Assembly (NCBI RefSeq): GCF_023078275.1
Contig: NC_062980.1
Span: 7,141,783-7,205,782, forward strand
Direction: 5' to 3'
Origin: Leguminivora glycinivorella
Lineage: Eukaryota > Arthropoda > Insecta > Lepidoptera > Tortricidae
DNA length: 64,000 bases
How positions within the stretch are numbered: position 1 is the first letter of the stretch; every line of letters begins with the position of its first letter. The position numbers were made by a program, and so were the translations under genes. Positions 21,463 through 31,377 of this stretch are shown one piece after another. Below the pieces are notes generated by a model. The model made no database searches. It was not told the DNA's origin and was given only the letters and a program-made list of their open reading frames with translations.

Positions 21463-21470
21463 CTTCCAGA

Positions 21471-23060
21471 CGAGATCACAAGACTGCAATGGCCTGTCAT
21501 TGCTCTAATTTCTATAATTTTCTTTTTACTACTTTCCCTACTAGGCAAGTGGTGTTCGACTTTTCGAATGACACTTCACGGTGCCGATAAAGCATTCATT
21601 CATTCACTGAAAGACTTCAAAGAACTTTATTCGAATTCTAATTCGCTTTACAGTTTCCTGCACCTACCTAGTGTAAAAAAATTCGTTAGTAAAAATATAC
21701 ACATGTGTTGAACCCACGCTATGCCTTTTCGTTTACAAAGGAAAGGAAGGTACAACTCTATTTATTTAACAGAAATTCACTATTTTCGCAATAAACCTGC
21801 AACGCCAACAGCTTAAAAAAGGCAGTTTTCAATTAGTTTTACGTACACGAGTCCTGCAAATAAGATAATCCTTTAAAAGTGGATTACAAAAATAAAACAG
21901 AAAGGAATATTAAATGACCTAGGTATGTGTAATGTATATTGGGCGAGCACGCTTTTGAGCAACGAATTTTCGCTTTTCGGCAATTCTGAGTTGCAAAATG
22001 GATTAGTGAAAATGTGTTTTCAATTGAATTTAAAATTAAACCGCTGGGCGAATTTTGCATGTGATAAGGCTTTAAATTCGTGCATAAAATTAATTGGAAC
22101 GACGTATTGTCGACGGAGCTGTGACGTGTAATTTAATTGGGATAATAATATTTATAATGCATACCTACTTACTTTTACATGTGATTAATTAATGATTTTT
22201 ATGGCTTCATTATACTTAATCTATCTGAGCTGCTTTTAAATATTATTTTTATATGGTACGTCGGTGATATACAAGTATACAACTCGCCTGATAGTAAGCA
22301 GCGTAAGCAACGTAAGCTATGGCTGCCTGCTAGGTAAAAAAAAAAAAAATCTTTCTTTCTTTCTTTCTTTATATATCTACCATATATGTTCACTTTCGAT
22401 ACGCACGAATATGTTTGAATTTATGACAAACTGCATTTCCTATTAAAAAAATGAGAGACCTTTATTAGTATTGGTCGTCTTATTTATTAAGGTTTATATT
22501 ACTCATTAATAAGCTAGGCTCCTCAGAGATTCCACAGTCGCTATTTTTATCAGTTCCCGGTCGTTTGCCCGAAACAGCAATCGTTCGACGTCATAATTCG
22601 ATTGCCTATACCTACTAGTGACTTTACGTCGCCTAGTTTTAGTACGTTAGCGCCTCCCGAGGGAGCCAATTTATTGGCCCGTCTTCTAGTCGATAGTGTA
22701 AGGCGAGATATTAATAAATGGAAGTGTAAGATAGGTAATTTACCTCCTTAATTATGTACGGTAGGATGTACAGAGGATGTATGAAATGAAAGGAGATTAA
22801 CAAAATATGTGAAATATTTAGCAGGAGGTAAAGTTGCAACAAAATATATATTAATGGAAAAATTTGTTTGCTTACTACCTGAAAAAAATAATGTTTACTT
22901 TTGTGAAATGCTTTAAAAATATTCACATGAATATGATAAAAATACACAACATGATATTCCGAGTGCTTTCCAAATGTCCGGACACTTTTATCTTGTAATA
23001 ATTGCTGAGGTTAATTATTATTGCGGTTTGTATCAAATTATATGTATAACCCCGTGTTGT
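21471..23060. other. Unassigned, with short microsatellite
   Basis: No gene seen. An A13 run at about 22337 is followed by (TTTC)n to about 22371. A 68-codon frame at 21925 is unrecognised. Confidence 0.4.
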
Positions 23061-23064
23061 GATG

Positions 23065-23240
23065 GGTTAAGACTTTTACCAGCTTGTACCTGTGATGTGG
23101 GCGATGGGCTAGCAACCCCTGTCACATCAATATCGCAATTCCGTTTTCTTTCAAGCCCTTAATTGCTAAGAGTGGCACTGAAACATCAGTTTTGTATGTT
23201 TTGCCAACCTGTTTTGGGAATACAGGCGTGAATGTAATTT
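23065..23240 (+). repeat. Dispersed repeat, family D
   Basis: GTGGGCGATGGGCTAGCAAC, GTTTTCTTTCAAGCCCTTAA, AGAGTGGCACTGAAACATCA and AATACAGGCGTGAATGTAAT follow the family order seen at 48740-48910. Confidence 0.7.
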
Positions 23241-23768
23241 ATAAGTATATTAGGTAAGCGTGTTGACAAAATCTAGACAATTACTTTGTTAATTCGCTTA
23301 GATATAACATGTTAATATTTCTACCCTAATATTTATTTGTGTATTTATTTTTGCATGAACATTAACTGTATGTATAAAATACGCTGGTAAGTATAACGGG
23401 TTAGCACTGATTGACAAGCACGTTTATCTATTCGCGGATTAGCGTAGAGTAATCTTCAATTTTTTTTTAAATAACATTGATTTCTGCAAAGCAATGCCTT
23501 TTCCGTCGATTAGGTTTGTTCTATCAAATTATAAATAATATTTCTAAAGAGTGAAGCAATGCGTATAAAATAATTAGGAACGTCTGTTCCTTCGGGGCAC
23601 AATACCTGCAGGAAATCCTGGATAACGTAGTGTGATGAATAGTCTCGATAGTCAGATAATAATTAACTTTGCCGGAAATTGGTCCCAGCTGCGGTGTTGC
23701 GGTGCGGTAGAGAGATGTAAGTATATGTATCTACTTATAGGTACATGTATTACCTATAGTTTGTTGTA
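23241..23768. other. Unassigned AT-rich stretch
   Basis: No gene or element recognised. Confidence 0.4.
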
Positions 23769-23770
23769 TA

Positions 23771-24124
23771 CAGTGCGTAAACTTAATAAGGGCGATAAAT
23801 GAAACCAGGCATACAATTCAATATTGTTATCATTAATTAAAAGGTGTTTTTGAGTTACTCTTAATTTTCAGGCCATAATAAATTTTTGAAAAGTTTTCCA
23901 GCAGCAATGTACTGTAAATGTGGTTGCGATGACCGTGGCGATGACAATCAATGACAACTGTCAACGAGCGTTTAACGCGAGTGTGTTTGCATTACGTTGC
24001 GGGCCGAATTGATTTGTATGGATAAAAAAAAAATTCTATTTTAAGTAAAAGTTATCTAATTCCATTTTTTATGTCCTATACTCACCACCGTTAAGAGGTT
24101 CGTCCGTATTAGGTTTACATCCTG
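23771..24124. mobile_element. TA-flanked MITE, uninterrupted copy
   Basis: Flanked by TA (23769-23770 and 24125-24126). Ends are CAGTGCGTAAACTTAATAAG and, read inward from the right, CAGGATGTAAACCTAATACG. Length 354 bp. The interior includes AACGAGCGTTTAACGCGAGT. A second copy at 35574-36227 matches closely but is split by a LINE tail, so this copy acts as the empty-site reference. Confidence 0.8.
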
Positions 24125-24200
24125 TATGCTGCTTTAGAGATACATACTTTGCTCTTTTCTGCCCTCTGAATAAAAGTATTCACACCCAACATATTAAGGA

Positions 24201-24372
24201 CTAGCGACCCGCCCCGGCTTCGCACGGGTACTATACCTACATGTAAACCTTCCTCTACAATCACTCTATCTATTAAAAAAACCGCATTAAAATCCGTTGC
24301 GTAGTTTTAAAGATTTAAGCATACATAGGGACATAGGGACAGAGAAAGCGACTTTGTTTTATACTATGTAGT
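24201..24372 (+). repeat. LINE-derived repeat (CCCGCCCCGGCTTCGCACGG)
   Basis: GACTAGCGACCCGCCCCGGC, ACCTTCCTCTACAATCACTC, ATCCGTTGCGTAGTTTTAAA and GACAGAGAAAGCGACTTTGT, in this order, form a common insect retroposon tail, usually attributed to RTE-like LINEs. Non-coding. Confidence 0.7.
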
Positions 24373-24384
24373 GATGTACAATTT

Positions 24385-24459
24385 TACAGTGAGTTGCAAA
24401 AGTGCATGGCGAATTTATCATCGAATTCATTCATAATTTCTCCATTGCAGCTCACTGTA
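24385..24459. mobile_element. 75-bp palindromic mini-element
   Basis: TACAGTGAGTTGCAA on the left mirrors TTGCAGCTCACTGTA on the right with one mismatch. The middle (GAATTTATCATCGAATTCAT) is itself partly self-complementary, so the whole unit can fold as one hairpin. TA borders are part of the ends. Part of it recurs inverted at 16586-16650. Confidence 0.7.
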
Positions 24460-24529
24460 CCTAAAGTGTAATCACCCACATCTATGTAATATATTATCTA
24501 CAAGCGTTTATAATAAACTAAGCTTTTGC

Positions 24530-24698
24530 CCGCGGCTTCACTCGCGTTAGAAAGAAACAAAAAGTAGCCTATGTCACTCTCCATCCCTTCAACTATCTCC
24601 ACCTAAAAAAATCACGTCAATTCGTCGCTCCGTTTTGCCGTGAAAGACGGACAAACAAACAGACACACACACTTTCCCATTTATAATATTAGTATGGA
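24530..24698 (+). repeat. Dispersed repeat, family A
   Basis: Begins AGCTTTTGCCCGCGGCTTCA, contains CCTATGTCACTCTCCATCCC and GACGGACAAACAAACAGACA, and ends TTTATAATATTAGTATGGA. Downstream TAGTATGGATTAGTATGTA looks like slippage of the terminal unit. Confidence 0.8.
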
Positions 24699-24699
24699 T

Positions 24700-25817
24700 A
24701 GTATGGATTAGTATGTATATGGATCTACCTAAGTGAGGTACTTCTTTCTAATAACCGTGGGATATGTTTAATCATTGTTTAACGTTGACAAAATCATGTT
24801 GTCGTTATAGATTTTTGTCAATTTCCTCAATAAGATTAGTGGCGAAACTCACCAATTTTATAAAGGAAATTGGCAGATACAGCGACAGCAATGTTGGCGC
24901 CAGAACCATTGAGGTATAATGTACATAGTAGTTCAATGGTCAGAACAGATAGGTATATCTGCTGTAGACTCATATTTTCCATCAGAACGTGACCTTAAGT
25001 GTTAGCTATTGTCCATAGAAGTGACATCTTTTGCTTAAATTCAGTGTAGAATTTCTTCTCATTCAGATTGACTGAAAAACTCATAAAGTGGGCGGGATAC
25101 GCATCAAGAAATAACAAAAAAACTGTGTTGTCTATCGTAGCCAGTGAGTAGTGACAGTATATTTTCGTTAACAGTGCGTAAACTACCATTTTATATTGAA
25201 CATTTTTAAGGTTCCTTATCTCTGAGTAGTAATACAGTCTTCTTTCGCTTGGTCTGTATCAAAATCAGTGTTGTATGTAGAAATAGTAAGTATCGACACC
25301 AGCTGGCAGCTGAGCGCGATAAAATTAGAGTTTAATAGCGTTTTTACAGAAATCTGTCGTTTCTCGTCGATGTCGCCGCCCGGCCACTGTTATATTGAAT
25401 AAAGTCGAGGTCACGGTATTGGGTACTTACTGTAAGATATCTTTGTTCAATGCTTCGACTAGAACAGTACCTACATACACAGCATGTACATCAATACAAG
25501 CCACCTGAAATAATTTATGAGGTGTTAGGTCAAGATCAAGAATTTTTACTTAAGAGCATACTACGAGATCGCGAAATGAAAATGAGAGTTGAGAGAGAGA
25601 GGCTTTCATTTTCGTCACCATGTTCTCTGGGAGAATAACTTTATTGGCGATTTCAGGCTTTGGTCCATTGTAAAACTTTCTCAGATATGCCTACATAGGT
25701 ACATATAATTATGTATATTCATATTGTACAAATTTACCTACATTATTGCAGTTGACTAATTCTACATAAGTAGATTGATGAGATTTTCTATTTTTCCACA
25801 ACAGTAAGGATTATCAT
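24700..25817. other. Unassigned stretch
   Basis: No gene supported. CAGTGCGTAAACTACC at 25172 matches the terminus of the 23771 MITE but has no partner end. A 62-codon frame at 25450 is unrecognised. Confidence 0.35.
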
Positions 25818-25996
25818 CCATACCAATATTATACATGGGAAAGTGTGTGTGTCTGTTTGTTTGTCCGTCTTTAACGGCAAAACGGAGCGACGAATTGACG
25901 TGATTTTTTTAGTGGAGATAGTTAAGGGGATGGAGAGTGACATAGGCTACTTTTTGTCTCTTTTTAACGCGAGCGAAGCCGCGGGCAAAAGCTAGT
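25818..25996 (-). repeat. Dispersed repeat, family A, inverted copy
   Basis: Reverse complement of the 24530 copy. It starts ATCCATACCAATATTATACA and ends GAGCGAAGCCGCGGGCAAAA then GCTAG. A further short piece of the family (CCCGCGGCTTCGCCCGCG) begins at 26416. Confidence 0.8.
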
Positions 25997-26198
25997 CTGT
26001 TTATATTCTATAACTAATAAGTATCATATATTCGGTATAAACTATTCATTGTTACCTAAATAATTGATTTGACCTCTGTCCAGTTTAATGGAAACACTTT
26101 AGTGAAACCTCACAATAGAATAAATATTCTATCGATCGTGTGTGTAAGCTATATTACCGACGAATCAAACCTATTAGGCCATTAAATATCAAATAAAT

Positions 26199-26406
26199 AT
26201 CATATACAAGGAAATGTAACCAAGGTCTCCAAATGTCCCGAGCTGGAATCGAACCAGAGTTCCCCCGGCCGAAAATCCCTTCGAGCCTTGCCTTCGTGAT
26301 CCGATCGCCGAGTGGTTAAGGCATACGTCCGGTAAACGGAGGACGCTGGTTCGATTCCAGTTCGGGACACTTGGAGGCCTTGGTCACTTTTTCCTTGTAT
26401 ATGATA
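26199..26406. repeat. Inverted pair of tRNA-like (SINE-type) sequences
   Basis: The outer arms 26199-26257 and 26344-26406 are reverse complements with a few mismatches: TATCATATACAAGGAAA at the left edge, TTTCCTTGTATATGATA at the right. Each arm contains a box-B-like GGTTCGATTCC, one per strand (26245-26255 minus, 26348-26358 plus). The structure reads as two tRNA-derived heads facing each other and can form a long hairpin. GAGCCTTGCCTTCGTGATCC lies between. Confidence 0.75.
26298..26369 (+). tRNA. tRNA-like sequence, probably not functional
   Basis: The D arm GCCGAGTGGTTAAGGC (26307-26322) is of the serine/leucine tRNA type and gives a good box A. The T arm GCTGGTTCGATTCCAGT gives box B. 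The acceptor arm GATCCGA/TCGGGAC pairs except for one A-A mismatch and one wobble. The middle CGTCC...GGACG stem leaves a 10-base loop instead of the 7-base anticodon loop, and the long variable arm expected for Ser/Leu is missing. I read it as a SINE head or pseudo-tRNA. Confidence 0.5.
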
Positions 26407-26450
26407 CTAGCTTTTACCCGCGGCTTCGCCCGCGTAATAAAAATATTCTT

Positions 26451-27030
26451 ATTGAAACGTTTACAAAAAATAAGATTTTCATTTGGATCCGTAGGTTTCT
26501 TTGTAGGTACATCTGTCCGCGATTATTTCGATTCAGGTAAAGCGGGGCAATTCTCGACTGGGGGGCCATTGTAACTGATCTATTTGCTGTACGGTCCGGT
26601 TTTGGCTGACCTTACACATATTACTATCGTTTTTAAAGAAATTCTTGCAATGATTGTAGAATTGTTACACAGCGACCACAGCGTAGGTATTAGGTACGAA
26701 TATGTATGAATTTTACCTATATAAATATTTATACTGGAGAAACTTCATACAACCCACATAGCCAGTATCTCGACGCTATGGTCGGTAGGGTAAAAAGTAC
26801 TTCCTTGCATTATCGCTTACAATTTTTTCCATTTTGCTTATACTTATTGCAAACGTAAACATATAAAAGGCAAGCAAACAACGATCTTCTTACAGCACAT
26901 TGAATGTAATAGTTATTACGGATGCAGGATACTCGCCGATGCCTACTTACTAATCCCTTCCCACTGAGCTACCTGCATTTTACACTGCCTAGATATCGAT
27001 TGCCGACCGATTATTCCGACCCCAATCCCT
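26451..27030. other. Unassigned stretch before the hexamer array
   Basis: No gene. AAGCGGGGCAATTCTCGACT through TTGTAACTGATCTATTTG at 26539-26587 matches the ends of the MITE at 11667. Confidence 0.4.
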
Positions 27031-27049
27031 ATTCTTATCCCCGTCCCTA

Positions 27050-28055
27050 TCTCTATCTTTGTCCCCGTCCCCGTCCCCGTCCCTGTCCCCGTCCCTCCCC
27101 TATCCCTATCCCCGTCCCCTATTTTTATCCCTATTTCTACCCCTATCCCTATCCCTATCCCTATCCCTATCCCTATCCCTATCCCTATCCCTATCTCTAT
27201 CCCTACCCCCAATCCCAATCCCAATCCCTATCCCTATCCCTATCCCTATCCCTATCCTATCCCTATCCCTATCCCTATCCCTATCCCTATCCCTATCCCT
27301 ATCCCTATCCTATCCCTATCCCTATCCCTATCCCTATCCCTATCCCTATCCCTATCCCTATCCCTATCCCTATCCTATCCTATCCCTATCCCTATCCCTA
27401 TCCCTATCCTATCCCTATCCCTATCCCTATCCCTATCCCTATCCCTATCCTATCCCTATCCTATCCCTATCCCTATCCCTATCCCTATCCCTATCCTATC
27501 CCTATCCCTATCCCTATCCCTATCCCTATCCCTATCCCTATCCCTATCCCTATCCCTATCCCTATCCCTATCCCTATCCCTATCCCTATCCTATCCTATC
27601 CCTATCCTATCCCTATCCTATCCCTATCCCTATCCCTATCCCTATCCTATCCCTATCCCTATCCCTATCCTATCCCTATCCCTATCCCTATCCCTATCCC
27701 TATCCCTATCCCTATCCCTATCCCTATCCCTATCCCTATCCCTATCCTATCCCTATCCCTATCCCTATCCCTATCCCTATCCCTATCCCTATCCCTATCC
27801 CTATCCCTATCCCTATCCCTATCCCTATCCCTATCCCTATCCCTATCCCTATCCCTATCCCTATCCTATCCTATCCCTATCCCTATCCCTATCCCTATCC
27901 CTATCCCTATCCCTATCCCTATCCCTATCCCTATCCCTATCCCTATCCCTATCCCTATCCCTATCCCTATCCCTATCCCTATCCCTATCCCTATTCCTAA
28001 CCCTGTCGCTGTCCCTGTCCCTGTCCCTGGCCCTGTCCCTGTCCTTGCCCCTGTA
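27050..28055. repeat. (CCCTAT)n array with CCCCGT/CCCTGT borders
   Basis: About 1 kb of CCCTAT hexamers (ATAGGG on the minus strand), interspersed with 5-base CCTAT units. The left border consists of CCCCGT and CCCTGT variants (27060-27115), the right border of CCCTGT variants (27995-28055). The pure core is about 27130-27990. Hexamers carry no stop in several frames, so long frames encoding Pro-Ile, Leu-Ser and Tyr-Pro dipeptides run through it; none is a gene. The G-rich strand repeats GGGATA, a textbook G-quadruplex pattern. It is not the usual insect telomere repeat TTAGG. Confidence 0.95.
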
Positions 28056-28071
28056 AAATTATCATGCTAGG

Positions 28072-29050
28072 AGGTGAACTTTGAAAAATCTTTTCTTAGT
28101 GCTCCTCTAAGGAACTTCCGTGTCAATTTGAAATCTCTTGAACCAGAAGTAAAGATAAAAACTAAAGCTATACTTATGGCTATTTTGGATATTTTAACCC
28201 CATTGCACAACAACAGGGGAGAAAATTTCTTTTCCACCTCATTAGATTTTAAAATCGTTGTATTTATCGTGATCAGCGACCCGATAAACCATAAAAACGA
28301 TACCCATATTGTGTTTTTGACTTTACCCCCTTTGCACCCCTTTAGGGGTCAAATTTTCAAAAAACCTGAAACATGTATTTAGTCATATGTCTTTAGGAAT
28401 CCTCCTGTGAAGTTTCGAATAAAATAGTCAAACTAATCTTGTTTCCCCATACAAACTTTGAACCCCCATTTCACCCTTTTAAGAGAAGAATTTTGAAAAA
28501 TCCTTTCTTAGTGCTCCTCTACGCCATACAAGGAACCTATGTGCCAAATTTGATATCTCTAGGACCAGCGGTTTCGGCTGTGTGTTGATATATCAATCAG
28601 TCAGTCAATATCTTCTTTTATATATTTAAACCCCATTGCACCACAACAGGGGAGAAGGTATTTCACTTCCGCCTCGTTAGATTTTAAAAACGTTGTATTT
28701 ATCGTGATCAGCGACCCGATAAACCATAAAAACGATACCCATATTGATTTTTTGACTTTATCACCCCCTTTTCACCCTTTTAAGGGTTAAATTTTCAAAA
28801 AACCTGAAACACGTCTTTAGTCATATGTCTTAAGGAATCTTCCTGTGAAGTTTCGAATAAAATAGTCAAACTAATCTTGTTTCCCCATACAAACTTTGAA
28901 CCCCCATTTGACCCCCTTAGGAGGTGAATTTTGGAAAATCCTTTCTTAGTGCTCCTCTACACTATATAAGGAACCTACGTGCTAAATTTGAAATCTCTAG
29001 GATGAGCGGTTTCGGCTGTGCGTTGATATGTCAGTCAGTCAGCTTCTTCT
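28072..29050 (+). repeat. LINE-like 3' region, duplicated (435-bp period)
   Basis: GTATTTATCGTGATCAGCGA occurs at 28260 and 28695. Unit starts TTTTGAAAAATCCTTTCTTA recur near 28085, 28492 and 28930. The units carry motifs typical of the 3' region of lepidopteran RTE-type retroposons: TTTCACCCTTTTAAG, GTGCCAAATTTGATATCTCT and CAGTCAGTCAATATCTTCTT. No RT frame. It abuts the right border of the CCCTAT array. Confidence 0.7.
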
Positions 29051-29620
29051 TTTATATATTTAGATTTATTTCATGTTTCAGTTTTAGTATAGCAGTGTGA
29101 CTACTTAAAAATACAAGTTAAATATTTTCTACGAAAAGAATGTAATTTGTTCTTAGACTATTAGGCCATTAATTACTGACCGCTGTAGTTGTTAGGTCAG
29201 CTGTCTATTGTAACATTACATGTCTGTATAATTCCCGTGAGGTAATAACAGTATTATATTTAACTAATTATTATTTTAGCAGTACTTGTACTACTGTACT
29301 CGTACCGCATAATAAGGTGCATAAGTTTGAAACCCAGACCAGTCAATCATCTAGGTTACATAATTATAATTATTATCTGTGGTTTAAAAAAACCGCAGGG
29401 GCGACGGCAACAGCTGTATTGGAAAAACTCAAAATTGCCATAGTGGTATAAATACGGATTTGTCACTGTTCACAAAAAGATATTTCTTTGACCAAAATCG
29501 TCACTTTTTTTACCCTTTATAGGGTAAATCAGCCTCAATAAATACCACCCTAAGAACTCAACTAATTGCCTTTTATATTGGCTACCTGTACCTACCTACA
29601 CATGAAAATCAGGGTTACGC
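29051..29620. other. Unassigned AT-rich stretch
   Basis: No gene or element recognised. Confidence 0.4.
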
Positions 29621-29641
29621 AGTGTGAGAACTACATAGCGT

Positions 29642-29769
29642 GCCGAATAGCATGCGTAGCCGAATGCCGAAACCACAAACGCTTCACGATTCGCTCACGA
29701 TTCGTTCACGATTCGCTCACGATTCTTGAGCGTTTCGTGAAGCGTTTGTTCATTCGGCTTAGCACACTG
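29642..29769. mobile_element. Palindromic element, CGTAGCCGAATG family, short copy
   Basis: GCGTAGCCGAATG and CACAAACGCTTCACGA on the left are mirrored by TCGTGAAGCGTTTG and CATTCGGCTTAGC on the right. The centre has four tandem 12-mers of type TCACGATTCGCT (about 29685-29725). Relatives at 37468-37963 and 51751-51921 share the CGTAGCCGAATG ends and the GCGTTTCGTG core. Confidence 0.65.
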
Positions 29770-29959
29770 TTCTGTTTTACTTTATGTACCTATTTTGGTG
29801 GGTCGAATTTAGATTTTTTTATCTTGCATCTTGCCCCCCTTAACAGGTTATGTCCGGTTTTCGCTTTCGTAGTTAGGTATGTATACCTATATGTATTACT
29901 CATAAATACAACTTGTGAAAATTTCAATCTTTGTTTTGGTACCCATAACCCTTGCCGCC

Positions 29960-30207
29960 TCATCCGTACTAATATTATAAATAGGAGAGTGTGTCTGTCT
30001 GTTTGTTTGTCCGCCTTTCACGGCAAAACGGATTGACGAACTAACGGTTTTTTTTAAGTGGAGATGGTAGAAGGGATGCAGAGTGACATAGGATAATTTT
30101 TGTCTCTTTCCAACCCCCATTTCCCTAAAATGGGGGGTAGAAGTTTGTATGGAGGATTCTGCAATTTTACAATTTAACGCGAGCGAAGCTGCGGGCAAAA
30201 ACTTGTA
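29960..30207 (-). repeat. Dispersed repeat, family A, inverted, longer form
   Basis: Starts ATCCGTACTAATATTATAAA and ends GAGCGAAGCTGCGGGCAAAA. It contains an extra CCCCCATTTCCCTAAAATGG block absent from the 25818 copy. Confidence 0.75.
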
Positions 30208-30435
30208 ATTAAATAAAGCTAATCTTTACCAAACCTAGATTTAATATGAACCCAAGCAATAACAGCCGCACACTTTCGCGGAACTCCCACTCAGACAAGG
30301 AATTTACATCGAAGTGCCATCAGGGAATTTTATTACCCCGCTCGGCGTTACTCGCCGGAATTGGCTGTGTTTATTAGACAGTTAAAATTTCAATAGAAAT
30401 ACTTCGTTAACTTTTTATTTAATTATCTATATTTG
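30208..30435. other. Unassigned
   Basis: Nothing recognised. Confidence 0.4.
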
Positions 30436-30439
30436 ACAG

Positions 30440-30625
30440 CATCGTGACGAAACCAGACTAATCCCAATAAGGCCTAGTTACCCTTCGGGTTGGAAGGTCA
30501 GATGGCAGTCGCTTTTGTAAAAACTAGTGCCTACGCCAAATCTTGGAATTAGTTATCAAAGCGGACCCCAGGTTCCCATGAGCCGTGGCAAATGCCGGGA
30601 TAACGCAAGGAGGATGATGATGATC
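30440..30625 (+). repeat. LINE 3' end, family E, copy 1
   Basis: CCTTCGGGTTGGAAGGTCAG, then AGTGCCTACGCCAAATCTTG, CATGAGCCGTGGCAAATGCC and a GATGATGATGAT-like tail. A second copy is at 45995-46195. This is a 3'-terminal LINE sequence ending in a simple repeat, common in Lepidoptera. 5'-truncated and non-coding. Confidence 0.75.
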
Positions 30626-31297
30626 TATATTTGACAGCTTTTTACGAACAATTAAAAAAGGGTGTTCCATTAGGTATTATTCTTAATATTTTTGTTTGTT
30701 TTTCATCCTTTAGTTCCTTGATTGGTCGATTATGGACCGATATTTCGACTTCAGACATAACATACTTATATAAACTCACTCCTGCTAATCCTTACAAGGG
30801 TAGACAGAGTACATGTAAGTTTCAGTAGCCCTCTTAGCAATGAAATGGATAAAAAAAACAAACACAATGTACGAGGCAGTTTGTTAAGAGCGTTATAACA
30901 TTTCGGCGTCGGGCGAAATTAGGTATTTTACCCGCCGCGCGAGCCCAATATGCCGACCCTTTCTAGCACGTCTTATCACTCGCTCGCACTACAATAATGG
31001 ACAAAACAATCTTGATCCTTCCTATGGAATTTTGATAACAACCACAATCTACTATCTCGATATAAACTTTTGATTTCTAATAAACATTATTTTGTACGAA
31101 AAGACTAGAATATAGCGCAAAATAATATTAATTACGTTAAAATTTATTTAAAAATTTAAAGTAATAATTATAAACTGTGATCATATTTAAGTAGATCCCA
31201 TCCCAAATGTTTGCTTTTGTTATATGATAAGTATTAGAGTAAAGTATATATTAATATGATGATAAAATAAGTCAAATATAATTCTAATTACTTCAAG

Positions 31298-31349
31298 GTG
31301 TTACTCAAGGTCTGATGATGGAGAGAGATTGTGGTCACCAAAAATCAAC
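31298..31349 (-). repeat. Inverted partial monomer of the 120-bp satellite
   Basis: GGTCTGATGATGGAGAGAGA then TTGTGGTCACC is the reverse complement of the satellite segment GGTGACCACCATCTGGCTCC-ATCATCAGACC, with mismatches. It lies about 30 bp before the direct array. Confidence 0.7.
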
Positions 31350-31377
31350 TCGCATATTTGAATAACATAAAAAAACG

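Noticed and set aside
26298..26369. Functional tRNA-Ser/Leu gene
   Set aside because: Anticodon arm has a 10-base loop, no long variable arm, acceptor mismatch, and it is part of an inverted repeat.
27050..28055. Telomere or interstitial telomeric sequence
   Set aside because: The unit is CCCTAT, not CCTAA (insect) or CCCTAA; no telomere-specific retroposons alongside.
26922..28070. 382-codon and 313-codon open frames over the CCCTAT array
   Set aside because: Pure consequence of a stop-free hexamer; dipeptide repeats in several frames at once, no unique protein sequence.
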